Shown here one piece after another: positions 26,509-34,984 of a stretch of DNA of 64,000 bases; the first letter of the stretch is position 1; every line of letters starts with the position of its first letter. This DNA is from Chryseobacterium sp. SORGH_AS_0447 (GTDB taxonomy: Bacteria > Bacteroidota > Bacteroidia > Flavobacteriales > Weeksellaceae), in the NCBI RefSeq assembly GCF_030818695.1, contig NZ_JAUTAR010000001.1:1606501-1670500 (forward strand), written 5' to 3'. Position numbers and translations under genes: made by a program. The notes under the pieces are model-generated. The model saw only the letters and a list, made by a program, of their open reading frames with translations, was not told the origin of the DNA and did no database searches.

Positions 26509-27428
26509 TCAAAAAAAGTTGTTTTATCCTGATAGCTTTTTGGGGTGATCCCTACGAGCTGTTTAAAAACCCTTGTAAAATAATTCGTGTCCGAAAAGCC
26601 CGTCTGGAAAGCGGTTTCTTTAATGCTGTTCCGGCCTGCCAGGAGCTCTTTCGCCCTGCTGATCCTTTCCTGTAAAATAAAATCGTTCGGTGATGTGCCT
26701 AGTTCTTCCTTAAACATTTTAAAAAAGTTCGACTTGCTTACGTAGGCCATTTTTGCAATGCTTTCCACGGACAGCTTCTGATGCAAATTTTTCTTAATAT
26801 AATCTACCACAAAGCCGATCCTCGATCTGTTTTTCGCCATATTCTTTTCCACGATGCCCCTTGCCTGGGTTTGCATCAGCCGGATCAAAAGTTCTTTCAG
26901 CGCAAAATCGGCCATAATATCCTTTTGGGAATTGTTATCCATCGCAATCCGCATAATATTATTGGTTGCAGAGGCCAGGGAAGTATTGTTGAAAAGATAA
27001 TATTCATCCAGCCCGATATTCCAGTGGGAAGTTTCGTCAGCCTTCGGAAGATGATAATTCAGATAATTCAGGGAATCTTCGATAAATTCAGGATTAAGGC
27101 TCAGCGAAATGCATTGGGTAGGCGTTTCATCGGCTTCAGGAAAATCGATGACCATCGTTTCACCCGGGGAAACAAGTACGCTTTCTCCTGGAAAATAATC
27201 GAAATAGCCGGTTTTATTATCCAGCTTCATATGTTTTTTTCCGCGGAGCATGGCCGTGAAAGCAATCGTCTCAAAATGAAGCTTTACCCCAAAAGCTGCC
27301 TGATGCGTTTCGTAGATGCTGAATTCGCAGTTGTTTAGATTGAAGGTCGTCTGATTTTCCACCAGGCTCATAAGCTGGTTTTCCCTTTTCAATTCAGGAG
27401 TTTCTAATAAAATCTTGTTGCTGTTCAT
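26505..27428 (-). CDS. AraC-family transcriptional regulator
   Basis: 307 residues from ATG 27428 (MNSNKILLETPE). The frame extends to 27485, but a promoter at 27459-27485 covers that part, so the shorter start is chosen. The N-terminal half (about 30-170) is a cupin-like ligand-binding domain (AraC_binding_2 type). The C-terminal double HTH (about 200-305) has KLSVESIAKMAYVSKSNFFK and the signature AFQTGFSDTNYFTRVFKQLVGITPKSY. It is divergent from the aldehyde dehydrogenase/DUF779 genes, and this AraC-ALDH-DUF779 grouping recurs in bacteria. It probably activates the dehydrogenase in response to an alcohol or aldehyde; the repeated boxes at 27518-27610 are candidate sites. Confidence 0.92.
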   Translation of the reverse strand: MNSNKILLETPELKRENQLMSLVENQTTFNLNNCEFSIYETHQAAFGVKLHFETIAFTAMLRGKKHMKLDNKTGYFDYFPGESVLVSPGETMVIDFPEADETPTQCISLSLNPEFIEDSLNYLNYHLPKADETSHWNIGLDEYYLFNNTSLASATNNIMRIAMDNNSQKDIMADFALKELLIRLMQTQARGIVEKNMAKNRSRIGFVVDYIKKNLHQKLSVESIAKMAYVSKSNFFKMFKEELGTSPNDFILQERISRAKELLAGRNSIKETAFQTGFSDTNYFTRVFKQLVGITPKSYQDKTTFFE

Positions 27429-27458
27429 TACTAAACATTTTTTATGGGCCTCTATACT

Positions 27459-27485
27459 CAAATATAGAAAATATCTGCCTATCAA
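27459..27485 (-). promoter_or_regulatory. Promoter of the AraC regulator gene
   Basis: On the minus strand TTG (27485-27483), 16 bp, then TATATTTG (27466-27459). Predicted start is near 27452, consistent with ATG 27428. Confidence 0.5.
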
Positions 27486-27517
27486 TTTGTTAATGAAACC
27501 ATAAAAAACAAATGCTG

Positions 27518-27610
27518 TGTACGATTTTGAAGTTTTTTTGTACGATTGTGCTATACGAATGTCAAAGAGAAGTGTAATTTGGATGGATAATAAAAATTAA
27601 AATTGTACGA
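27518..27610 (+). promoter_or_regulatory. TGTACGA direct repeats, candidate AraC operator
   Basis: TGTACGATTTTG at 27518 and TGTACGATTGTG at 27539 begin exactly 21 bp apart (two helical turns), and a third TGTACGA lies at 27604-27610 just before the aldehyde dehydrogenase ATG. Direct half-sites 21 bp apart are how AraC-type activators bind. The site lies between regulator and target. Confidence 0.55.
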
Positions 27611-27613
27611 ATT

Positions 27614-29143
27614 ATGAGCACTACAACACAACAGCAGTCAGAGACCCTATTACAATGGCCTGAGTTCAAAAGCAAATATGATAACTATATCAACGGGCAG
27701 TTTACCGCACCTGTAAACGGAAAATATTTTGACGTGGTTTCTCCGGTTAACGGGAAAAATTTCACACAGGCCGCCCATTCCTCTAAGGAAGATCTGGAGC
27801 TCGCCGTTAATGCTGCCGAAAAAGCCTTCGAAACCTGGAAAAATACTTCTTCCACGGAGAGAAGCATTATTTTAAATAAAATTGCCGACAGGATCGAACA
27901 GAATCTGGAATATATTGCCACTGTTGAAACCATCGATAACGGGAAAGCCGTAAGGGAAACGCTGGCAGCAGACATTCCGCTGGCAATCGATCATTTCAGG
28001 TATTTTGCGTCGGTCATCAGAGCAGAAGAAGGATCCCACAACGAGCTGGATAAAGATACCGTTTCCCTGATCGTCCACGAACCGCTGGGAGTTATCGCAC
28101 AGATCATCCCGTGGAACTTCCCGATCTTAATGGCAGTATGGAAACTGGCTCCGGCATTGGCGGCAGGAAACTGTGTGGTCTTGAAACCGGCAGAAAGCAC
28201 CCCGATCTCCATTATGGTTTTGATGGAACTGATCGGTGATCTTCTTCCTCCGGGCGTTGTAAACATCGTCAACGGATTCGGGGCAGAACTCGGAAGAGCC
28301 CTGGTAACCAATCCGAAAATAAATAAAGCGGCATTCACAGGTTCTACAGCAACCGGACGTCTGGTTATGCAATATGCCACGGAAAATATTATTCCGGTAA
28401 CCTTGGAACTGGGTGGTAAATCGCCAAACGTGTTCTTCAGTTCCGTGATGGACGCCGACGACGAATTTTTAGACAAAGCAGTTGAAGGAGCTGTTCTTTT
28501 CGCCTTAAATCAGGGGGAAATCTGTACCTGCCCTTCAAGGTTGTTGGTTCAGGAAGATATTGCAGATGCTTTCATCGCCAAAGTGATTGAAAGGGTGAAG
28601 GCCATCAAAGTCGGAAACCCGTTGGATAAAACCGTAATGATGGGAGCGCAGGCCTCACAGATCCAGAAAGACAAGATCCTTTCCTATATCAAATTAGGGA
28701 AAGAAGAAGGAGCTGAAGTGCTTACAGGAGGTGATGTGAATAATGTAGGAGAAGGATTGGAAGAAGGATACTACATCCAGCCAACGATCTTTAAAGGCTC
28801 CAACAGAATGAGGATTTTCCAGGAAGAAATTTTCGGGCCGGTATTGGCGTTTACAACTTTCAAAGATGAAGAAGAAGCGGTGAAAATTGCCAATGATACC
28901 ATCTATGGCCTTGGTGCAGGAGTATGGACGAGAGATGCACACCAGTTGTACAATGTTCCGCGTCAGATCCAGGCGGGCAGGGTATGGGTCAACCAGTACC
29001 ATTCTTATCCGGCAGGAGCGCCATTCGGAGGATACAAGCAGTCGGGAATCGGGCGTGAGAATCACAAAATGATGCTCGATCATTACCGTCAGACCAAGAA
29101 TATGCTGATCTCTTACAACAAGAACAAACTCGGTTTCTTTTAA
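27614..29143 (+). CDS. NAD(P)-dependent aldehyde dehydrogenase
   Basis: 509 residues, the size of AldB/ExaC-like enzymes. Oxidises aldehydes to acids. Motifs: PWNFP (166-170), general base E265 in LELGGKSPN, nucleophile C304 in [11 protein letters not shown] with a second Cys at 306, and EEIFGPV near residue 410. The C-terminus carries the usual [10 protein letters not shown] and a YKQTKN-like [12 protein letters not shown]. Divergent from an AraC regulator and followed by a DUF779 gene, a combination typical of short-chain alcohol/aldehyde utilisation. Confidence 0.96.
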   Translation: MSTTTQQQSETLLQWPEFKSKYDNYINGQFTAPVNGKYFDVVSPVNGKNFTQAAHSSKEDLELAVNAAEKAFETWKNTSSTERSIILNKIADRIEQNLEYIATVETIDNGKAVRETLAADIPLAIDHFRYFASVIRAEEGSHNELDKDTVSLIVHEPLGVIAQIIPWNFPILMAVWKLAPALAAGNCVVLKPAESTPISIMVLMELIGDLLPPGVVNIVNGFGAELGRALVTNPKINKAAFTGSTATGRLVMQYATENIIPVTLELGGKSPNVFFSSVMDADDEFLDKAVEGAVLFALNQGEICTCPSRLLVQEDIADAFIAKVIERVKAIKVGNPLDKTVMMGAQASQIQKDKILSYIKLGKEEGAEVLTGGDVNNVGEGLEEGYYIQPTIFKGSNRMRIFQEEIFGPVLAFTTFKDEEEAVKIANDTIYGLGAGVWTRDAHQLYNVPRQIQAGRVWVNQYHSYPAGAPFGGYKQSGIGRENHKMMLDHYRQTKNMLISYNKNKLGFF

Positions 29144-29164
29144 TTTTTATACATGATGGCGTGT

Positions 29165-29270
29165 CCGTTTCCCCGTCTTGCAACGGGGAAACGGCCGGGC
29201 TATCCAGGGCTCCACTTCGTTCCGGTGCTTTGCACGCCCGCTTTCAGCGAGCCCCTTCCTATCCCTCACG
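29165..29270. repeat. GC-rich structured intergenic element
   Basis: A perfect 12-bp hairpin CCGTTTCCCCGT / ACGGGGAAACGG (29165-29176, 29183-29194) is followed by a GC-rich segment. There GGGCTC pairs with a downstream GAGCCC, enclosing the small hairpins GTGC-TTT-GCAC and CGC-TTTCA-GCG, a branched fold. It is markedly richer in GC than its surroundings and lies between the aldehyde dehydrogenase and DUF779 genes. Probably a dispersed repeat or processing element. Confidence 0.55.
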
Positions 29271-29314
29271 CGGACCTGTAGTCTGTGATTAAATACATCT
29301 ATAAAAAGAAAATT

Positions 29315-29698
29315 ATGCAGAATAAAATACCCAGGCTTTCAGCCACCGAAAAAGCATTGGAAGTGATCTGGGAGTTGGAAAAAAAATATGGGGACCTGAT
29401 GTTCTACCAGGCCGGAGGATGCTGTGAAGGAACCCAGCCGCAGTGTTTTGAGAAAGGCGGATTTTTCCCCAGAATGAACGACGCCATGATCGGAACCATC
29501 CACAACCATGAATTCTGGATCGACCGTGACCTCTTTGAATACTGGCAATATTCCCATTTTACCTTAGACGTTACCGACGGTTTCGGACCGGGAGGGTTTT
29601 CTCTTGAAACCCCTTTGGGAAAAACATTTAAAGTTATTTACAGGCTCTTCACGCCCGAAGAACTGGAAAACCTGAAACCGGTGAAACGGAGTGAGTAA
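29315..29698 (+). CDS. DUF779 domain protein
   Basis: 127 residues from ATG 29315; an in-frame GTG at 29285 would add 10 residues. Core motif YQAGGCCEGTQPQC with paired cysteines, then GTIHNHEFWIDRDLFEYWQYSHFTLDV and GGFSLETPLGKTFKVIYRLF, all typical of DUF779. The family is regularly next to aldehyde/alcohol dehydrogenases. Its biochemical role is not established; the Cys/His pattern suggests metal binding (inference). Downstream of the dehydrogenase across a 171-bp structured spacer. Confidence 0.85.
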   Translation: MQNKIPRLSATEKALEVIWELEKKYGDLMFYQAGGCCEGTQPQCFEKGGFFPRMNDAMIGTIHNHEFWIDRDLFEYWQYSHFTLDVTDGFGPGGFSLETPLGKTFKVIYRLFTPEELENLKPVKRSE

Positions 29699-29701
29699 TT
29701 T

Positions 29702-30232
29702 TTATTTAATATTCTGGAACTGATTGTTTTTCCGGGCAATAAAGTATAATTCCCTTTCAAAGTCATATTTGTCTTTTTTTATTGCTCTTTTTAATCCGAA
29801 ATACTGAATTATTAATAGAATAAAAGGGAAAGCAGTAAGAATAAAATTTTCGTTTTCTTTAAAGAATTGGAGAGCAATAAAGATCATAGCAGGAACAAAA
29901 AAAACGAGCGTTGGAAGATAAGGAAGGAAAGGAACGAATTCTACAGTAATAGCAGTTCTATTATTTTCTTTTAATATATTTCCTTTGATTACGGAATGAA
30001 TCACATTAAAGTCAAAGAAACAGACTCTTTTTTTGATGATAAAATAATCCGAATTAACAATCCCGCGGTATTCAAATCGTGTAGGTATTCCATTATCTGG
30101 AATTAATGACAGGAACGTCGTATTGGTTTTATATGTGATTTTCCGAAGACTTTCTGTAAATTCAGATCCGTCCATTTCAAGGCTGAGATTTAAACTATCG
30201 TACAGTCCGATACTTTTGTAAAAAGAGTTCAT
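29702..30232 (-). CDS. Hypothetical two-helix membrane protein
   Basis: 176 residues, not recognised. The N-terminal 95 residues are soluble with beta-strand character (FEYRGIVNSDYFIIKKRV). Two membrane helices follow, about 105-123 (LPTLVFFVPAMIFIALQFF) and 130-147 (FILTAFPFILLIIQYFGL), then a charged tail ending NQFQNIK. The region is AT-rich. It is convergent with the DUF779 gene (stops 3 bp apart) and 34 bp downstream of the symporter gene on the same strand. Confidence 0.6.
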   Translation of the reverse strand: MNSFYKSIGLYDSLNLSLEMDGSEFTESLRKITYKTNTTFLSLIPDNGIPTRFEYRGIVNSDYFIIKKRVCFFDFNVIHSVIKGNILKENNRTAITVEFVPFLPYLPTLVFFVPAMIFIALQFFKENENFILTAFPFILLIIQYFGLKRAIKKDKYDFERELYFIARKNNQFQNIK

Positions 30233-30266
30233 GGTAATTTGAATGAAAATTACATAAATAATAAGG

Positions 30267-31466
30267 TCACACCTTCACAAACCGGCTTACAAACATCGAA
30301 GCGACCAATTGTCCCACCGCATTCAGTACGGTGGCCAAAGGATCCACCAGGGTACCGATGATCATCACGGCCGGAACAGCTTCCTGTGGCAGCTGGTAGA
30401 CGGAGATCATCAGCATTTCCCCAATATAACCGCCATTCGGAATTCCGCCGGCGACAATGCTGACAAAGATAGTAATTCCCAGGGCCAACAGCAGATTCAC
30501 CGGATCAAAAAAATCCCTTCCGATAATCAGGAATGCCACATAAATTTTAATGATCGAAGACATCGACGAGCCGTTTTTATGCAGGGTTGTCCCTATCGGA
30601 ATGACGATATTCGAGATCTGGCTCGGAATCCCGATTTTTGAGGCAGCTTCCAAATTAGCAGGCATCGTGGCAAAGCTGCTGCACGTACTCAAAGCGGTTA
30701 AGGTCGGAAACGGAGCATGGGTCCAGAAACTTTTTACCCCTGTTTTCCCATTGGCCATAAAAGCATACAGCGAAAAAAAGACAATAAAATAGATAACTCC
30801 GGCAACATAATAGAGTCCCAGAGGTTTGGCATAAAACCCGAAAAGCTGAGGTCCCAAAGTAGCTACCTGATAGGCAAGATAAGCACCCAAACCAATTGGG
30901 GCGGCTCTCATGATGATTAAAAGCAGCTCTTTCATCACTTCATATCCTGAAGCAATAAATGACCTGAAAACCATCCCTTTTTCCCCTGCTTTCCTCGCTG
31001 AAAATCCGGTCATAAACGAAAAGATGAGAAGCGCGAGCATATTTTGTCTCGAAAAAAGCTGGGTAAACTCCCCAACGCTAAAGAACCCGACAATCCTGTC
31101 AGCCCAACTGTCGTCACCGGCTGATGCTTCCACAACTTCACTGCTGCCCATTACCCCCGAAACCGGAAACAGATACACAGCACCAATAGTAAAGATTGCC
31201 GCCGTGATGATGAAAAAAAGAAACGTAAAGGTCATAACGAACATTATTCTCCCGAACTTAGACTGCTGTTCCAGCGATGCAATAGAGTTGGCGACTGCAA
31301 AAAATACCAGCGGAACCACACTTACGAAAAGGAGGTTCAGGAAAATATCGCCCAAAGGTTTCAGATACTCCACCAGGTTTGGAGCCACAATTCCGATGAT
31401 GCTGCCGATGGTAATTCCGAGAAGCAGGAGTAAAATTCCGGAGTAGTTTTTCAGGACGCTGTTCAT
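30267..31466 (-). CDS. DAACS-family dicarboxylate/amino acid:cation symporter
   Basis: 399 residues from ATG 31466 (MNSVLKNYSGILL); the -7 box at 31481-31488 lies just upstream and excludes the longer frame. Multiple membrane helices plus re-entrant hairpins typical of the GltP fold: FVSVVPLVFFAVANSI, TALSTCSSFATMPANLE and AGGIPNGGYIGEMLMIS. The usual NMDGT cation/substrate motif is replaced by LHKNGSSM, so substrate and coupling may differ from glutamate transporters. Inner membrane, Na+ or H+ coupled. Confidence 0.88.
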   Translation of the reverse strand: MNSVLKNYSGILLLLLGITIGSIIGIVAPNLVEYLKPLGDIFLNLLFVSVVPLVFFAVANSIASLEQQSKFGRIMFVMTFTFLFFIITAAIFTIGAVYLFPVSGVMGSSEVVEASAGDDSWADRIVGFFSVGEFTQLFSRQNMLALLIFSFMTGFSARKAGEKGMVFRSFIASGYEVMKELLLIIMRAAPIGLGAYLAYQVATLGPQLFGFYAKPLGLYYVAGVIYFIVFFSLYAFMANGKTGVKSFWTHAPFPTLTALSTCSSFATMPANLEAASKIGIPSQISNIVIPIGTTLHKNGSSMSSIIKIYVAFLIIGRDFFDPVNLLLALGITIFVSIVAGGIPNGGYIGEMLMISVYQLPQEAVPAVMIIGTLVDPLATVLNAVGQLVASMFVSRFVKV

Positions 31467-31480
31467 GGATGCTTTTTGAT

Positions 31481-31488
31481 CAAAGATA
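31481..31488 (-). promoter_or_regulatory. -7 element of the symporter gene
   Basis: TATCTTTG on the minus strand, 15 bp before the ATG at 31466. It fixes the start, since the longer frame would begin upstream of it. No clear -33 element. Confidence 0.45.
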
Positions 31489-31558
31489 GCGGTAATTTTT
31501 AATATTTGAACTGCCTGTTTCGGTCTCAAATTTGTTGATTTTAAGAAAAATTGTTTCT

Positions 31559-32488
31559 ATGGCTTATATAGATTACTATACCATTTTAGGCGTAGACAAA
31601 AATGCAACTCAGGAAGACATCAAGAAAGCGTATCGTAAACTGGCAAGAAAGCTTCATCCGGACCTTAATCCGAATGATAAGGAAGCGGAACGGAAATTTA
31701 AGGAACTCAACGAAGCCAATGAAGTGCTGAGCAATCCGGAAAACCGAGCCAAATACGATAAGTATGGCGAACACTGGAAACACGGGGAAGAATACGAAAA
31801 AGCTCAGCAACAGCAGCAAAGACAATATCAAAGCCAGGGTCAGGGAGGAAACTTCGGAGGCGGGTTTTCAGGTGCCGATTTTGGGGAAGGAGAAGATTTT
31901 TCAGATTTTTTCCAGAGCATGTTCGGTGGTGCAGGCGGCGGAGGCTTTGGAAGAAGTTCCCGCGGAAGCGCGTCAGGAAAATTCAAAGGACAGGATGTTC
32001 ATGCAGAACTGAATCTGAACTTGAGAGATGCTGCCGTTACGCATCCACAGACTTTTGAAATTAACGGTAAAAAAGTACGGATTACGATTCCGGCAGGTGT
32101 GTACGACGGACAGCAGATCAAACTGAAAGGTCATGGCGAGCCCGGCTTTAACGGAGGCCCGAACGGAGATCTGTACATAACCTTTACTATTCCGGCGGAT
32201 CCGGATTTTGAAAGAGTAGGGGACGATTTGAAAACTAAGGTCACCATTGATATGTACACCGCCGTTTTGGGAGGTGATGTAAAAGTGAATACCCTGAATG
32301 GAAGCGTCAACCTGAAAGTAAAACCGGGAACCCAGAACGGAACAACGGTAAGGCTGAAAGGCAAAGGCTTTCCCGTATATAAAAAAGAAGGGGAATCCGG
32401 TGACCTGTTTGTAACTTACGAAGTAAAGCTTCCAACAAATCTCACGGATAAGCAGAAAGAACTTTTTGAACAACTAAAAAATTCCTAA
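31559..32488 (+). CDS. cbpA: CbpA-type DnaJ co-chaperone
   Basis: 309 residues from ATG 31559 ([11 protein letters not shown]). J domain 1-68 with H33-P-D, a Q-rich then G/F-rich linker (about 85-145: [26 protein letters not shown]) and two C-terminal substrate domains with [13 protein letters not shown] and [11 protein letters not shown]. No zinc finger, so class II (CbpA) rather than DnaJ. It stimulates DnaK ATPase and may bind curved DNA. The cbpM modulator gene starts 3 bp downstream. Confidence 0.93.
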   Translation: MAYIDYYTILGVDKNATQEDIKKAYRKLARKLHPDLNPNDKEAERKFKELNEANEVLSNPENRAKYDKYGEHWKHGEEYEKAQQQQQRQYQSQGQGGNFGGGFSGADFGEGEDFSDFFQSMFGGAGGGGFGRSSRGSASGKFKGQDVHAELNLNLRDAAVTHPQTFEINGKKVRITIPAGVYDGQQIKLKGHGEPGFNGGPNGDLYITFTIPADPDFERVGDDLKTKVTIDMYTAVLGGDVKVNTLNGSVNLKVKPGTQNGTTVRLKGKGFPVYKKEGESGDLFVTYEVKLPTNLTDKQKELFEQLKNS

Positions 32489-32491
32489 GTC

Positions 32492-32794
32492 ATGAGTGAA
32501 AGAATATCGAGGGAAGAACTCGTAAAAATATACAATATCGAAATCACTTTTTTTGATGAACTGGTCGATTCCGGCCTGCTGAATATTCAGACTGAAAATG
32601 AAATCCGGTATCTGATGTATGAAGACCTGCCTAATTTCGAGAAATTTACCAACTGGCATTATGATCTGGATATCAATCTTCCGGGACTGGAGGTGATTCA
32701 TGAGATGCTTAAAAAGATGGAAGTGCTGAAGCAGAGAAACCGTGAACTGATGAACAGGCTTTCGGTAATCGGCAATAAGTACGAAGAAGGATAA
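32492..32794 (+). CDS. cbpM: CbpM-family chaperone modulator
   Basis: 100 residues. MerR-like HTH start ISREELVKIYNIEITFFDELVDSGLL, then a helical second half (LPGLEVIHEMLKKMEVLKQRNREL) as in CbpM. In E. coli CbpM binds the CbpA J domain and inhibits its activity. It is 3 bp after cbpA and certainly co-transcribed, which supports the assignment despite low conservation of the family. Confidence 0.88.
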   Translation: MSERISREELVKIYNIEITFFDELVDSGLLNIQTENEIRYLMYEDLPNFEKFTNWHYDLDINLPGLEVIHEMLKKMEVLKQRNRELMNRLSVIGNKYEEG

Positions 32795-33082
32795 GGGTGA
32801 TGGAAGGTGGCAAGCTTTAAGACCTTGAGTTTAGTACTACATAATTTTTAGTTACTGAATTATGCTTAAGGTAAATTAGCAATAAGAATCTGTCAGAGTT
32901 TAAAAGGGCTTTCTAATCGGATTGATATCTTTTAATCATCAAAACCTCTGGTTGTAATATGAAGAAGATAACTCCCGGCATTCAACTTCCTTATTCCAAT
33001 CTCCGGTTAAAAAACAATCATATCAGATTCCGTATCGGAGTTCTGAAATTTTCAACTAGCTTTGTATTCAGAATTTATCAGT

Positions 33083-33610
33083 ATGAGCGAAGAAAAGGTA
33101 ATTGTTTTAAAACCGAGAAGGCAGGATTTTGAAGAGATCTATTTTAACGGAAACCAGGGAAGCCTGTTTTTCTCGCCGACCACCAGAGGAAGAACAATAA
33201 CTACGATTGTAATAGGAGCGATTCTGCTGATCGTATTTATTTTCAGGAATGATTTTACCCGGGAAAAAGCAGGGATTTTATATTTTGTAAGTTTTCTGTT
33301 TTTACTGTGTGCTGTTTTCCTTTCCGTAAGCATCAACAAAGTTTCAAGGTGGAAAAAGCAGGTCAGCCGTTATCTGACAAGGCTTGAAAAATGCAACATC
33401 TATGAGATAAGGTTTGATGAAAATTTTTTTACCGTGAATATCGACGGTGAAAAAGAAACCAGCGAATGGAAAGACTTCGAATATTTCGACAATAACAATG
33501 AGTGTATAGTTCTGGAAGGAAAATACAGCTATGTATTTCCGAAGAAGGCCATGAGTGAAAAGGATTACAGCATATTGAAACAGGTGGTAAAAAAGAATAT
33601 TACGACATAA
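33083..33610 (+). CDS. YcxB-like membrane protein
   Basis: 175 residues from ATG 33083 (MSEEKVIVLKPRR). Two adjacent membrane helices (about 43-59 and 69-88), followed by a cytosolic PH-like domain of the YcxB type with TSEWKDFEYFDNNNECIVL, YSYVFPKKAMSEKDYSILKQVV. The function of the family is unknown. Stands alone, with a bidirectional terminator shared with the convergent cysteine synthase gene. Confidence 0.72.
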   Translation: MSEEKVIVLKPRRQDFEEIYFNGNQGSLFFSPTTRGRTITTIVIGAILLIVFIFRNDFTREKAGILYFVSFLFLLCAVFLSVSINKVSRWKKQVSRYLTRLEKCNIYEIRFDENFFTVNIDGEKETSEWKDFEYFDNNNECIVLEGKYSYVFPKKAMSEKDYSILKQVVKKNITT

Positions 33611-33618
33611 AACAAAAA

Positions 33619-33648
33619 ACTCAGAGCAACTTTGCTCTGAGTTTTTTT
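33619..33648. terminator. Bidirectional terminator between convergent genes
   Basis: Perfect 10-bp stem ACTCAGAGCA / TGCTCTGAGT, loop ACTT, with a T-run on one side and an A-run on the other, serving the YcxB-like gene and the cysteine synthase gene. Confidence 0.9.
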
Positions 33649-33666
33649 ATGATTGAAGCTGATTAA

Positions 33667-34650
33667 TTAATCCAGCCAGCCCATTTCTTTCATCCACTCG
33701 TCGTTGTAGATCTTTCCAACGTATCGGGAACCGTGGTCATGAAGGAGAACCACGATCACATCATCTTTTGTAAACTGGTCTTTCATCTGGACCATTGATG
33801 CAATGGCACTTCCCGCCGAATAGCCGCAGAAAATCCCTTCTTCCTTGGCCAGTTTCCTGGCGTAAACCGCACCGTCCTTATCCGTTACTTTCTCAAAGTG
33901 ATCGATCACCGACATATCATAGTTTTCAGGAAGAATATCTTCTCCGATCCCTTCGGTAATATAGGTATAAGCATTACCTAAATTGATTTCTCCGGTTTCG
34001 TGAATTTCTTTCAGGATTGATCCGTAGGTATCAACACCAATGATTTTGATGTTTTCATTTTTCTCCTTGAAAAATTTACCGCAGCCCGTAATGGTCCCTC
34101 CTGTTCCGGCACCTACTACAAAGTGCGTCAGTTTACCTTCAGTCTGTTCCCAGATTTCTGGAGCGGTAGATTCATAATGCGCCGCGCGGTTCGATAAATT
34201 GTCGTATTGGTTTACGTACCATCCGTTTTCCGTCTCTTTAGCCAGTCTTTTAGACACTGAATAATAAGAACGCGGGTCAGTAGGCTTTACGTCGGTCGGA
34301 CATACGATTACCTCGGCTCCTACGGCACGGAGAATATCACATTTTTCTTTAGACTGTTTCGAGTTGGTTACAAAGATACATTTGTAGCCTTTGATGATCG
34401 CGGCAAGAGCCAGCCCCATCCCTGTATTTCCTGAAGTTCCTTCAATAATGGTTCCTCCGGGTTTCAATCTTCCATCTTTCTCGGCGTCTTCAATCATTTT
34501 CAGGGCCATTCTGTCTTTTACGGAATTTCCCGGATTGAAAGTTTCCACCTTTGCCAAAACCAATGCCGGAAAATCTTCACCTAAAACTTTATTTAGCTTT
34601 ACCAATGGGGTGTTTCCGATGGTTTCGAGGATGTTGTTTGCGTATTTCAT
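33667..34650 (-). CDS. PLP-dependent cysteine synthase / cystathionine beta-synthase-family enzyme
   Basis: 327 residues. Fold-type II PLP enzyme: IGNTPLVKL, PLP lysine K45 in NPGNSVKDRMA, EGTSGNTGMGLA and the phosphate loop GAGTGGTITG. The C-terminus HDHGSRYVGKIYNDEWM is the pattern of the CBS-like branch rather than CysK. There is no CBS regulatory domain. It makes cysteine from O-acetylserine or cystathionine from homocysteine; which of the two cannot be decided from sequence. Single-gene unit with its own -7 box and terminator. Confidence 0.92.
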   Translation of the reverse strand: MKYANNILETIGNTPLVKLNKVLGEDFPALVLAKVETFNPGNSVKDRMALKMIEDAEKDGRLKPGGTIIEGTSGNTGMGLALAAIIKGYKCIFVTNSKQSKEKCDILRAVGAEVIVCPTDVKPTDPRSYYSVSKRLAKETENGWYVNQYDNLSNRAAHYESTAPEIWEQTEGKLTHFVVGAGTGGTITGCGKFFKEKNENIKIIGVDTYGSILKEIHETGEINLGNAYTYITEGIGEDILPENYDMSVIDHFEKVTDKDGAVYARKLAKEEGIFCGYSAGSAIASMVQMKDQFTKDDVIVVLLHDHGSRYVGKIYNDEWMKEMGWLD

Positions 34651-34671
34651 AAATGTTTTTTAAAGCACGTG

Positions 34672-34679
34672 CAAAGATA
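34672..34679 (-). promoter_or_regulatory. -7 element of the cysteine synthase gene
   Basis: TATCTTTG on the minus strand about 21 bp before the ATG at 34650. A clear -33 box is not seen. Confidence 0.4.
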
Positions 34680-34890
34680 CGGCTTTCAACGAATTAATTA
34701 TAAGTCATCCATCATCAAAAAGATAGATTAACTGTAAACCTGCGTGATAGATAGAAGTTTACCGACAGATTATTTATGATAATCTTATTTAACCATACTT
34801 AATTTTAAAAGATTCGTAAATCAATCCTTTTATTTCAATATAAGAATTCGACCGTATCAATCGGATAATGATTTGTAAGTAAAATGAAGT

Positions 34891-34984
34891 AATGGTTTAT
34901 TATTGACTATTTATGTTTAATATCAATAGTTAATTTTATAATTCTAAATTCACTAGCGAAGCAAATTCACTATTAACTATTAAC
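34891..34984. repeat. Copy 1 (degenerate) of the 90-bp palindromic 3'-end repeat
   Basis: Read on the minus strand it runs GGTTAATAGTTAATAGTGAA, then TTTGCTTCGCTAGTGAATTT. This matches the minus-strand reading of the 37435 copy (GGTCAATAGTCAATGGTGAA then TTCGCT...GTGAATTT). It abuts the stop codon of the LolC/E-type permease. The rest of 34680-34890 is AT-rich with no gene seen. Confidence 0.6.

Noticed and set aside
30910..31446. 178-codon rightward ORF
   Set aside because: Antisense to the DAACS symporter, whose membrane helices and motifs are clear.
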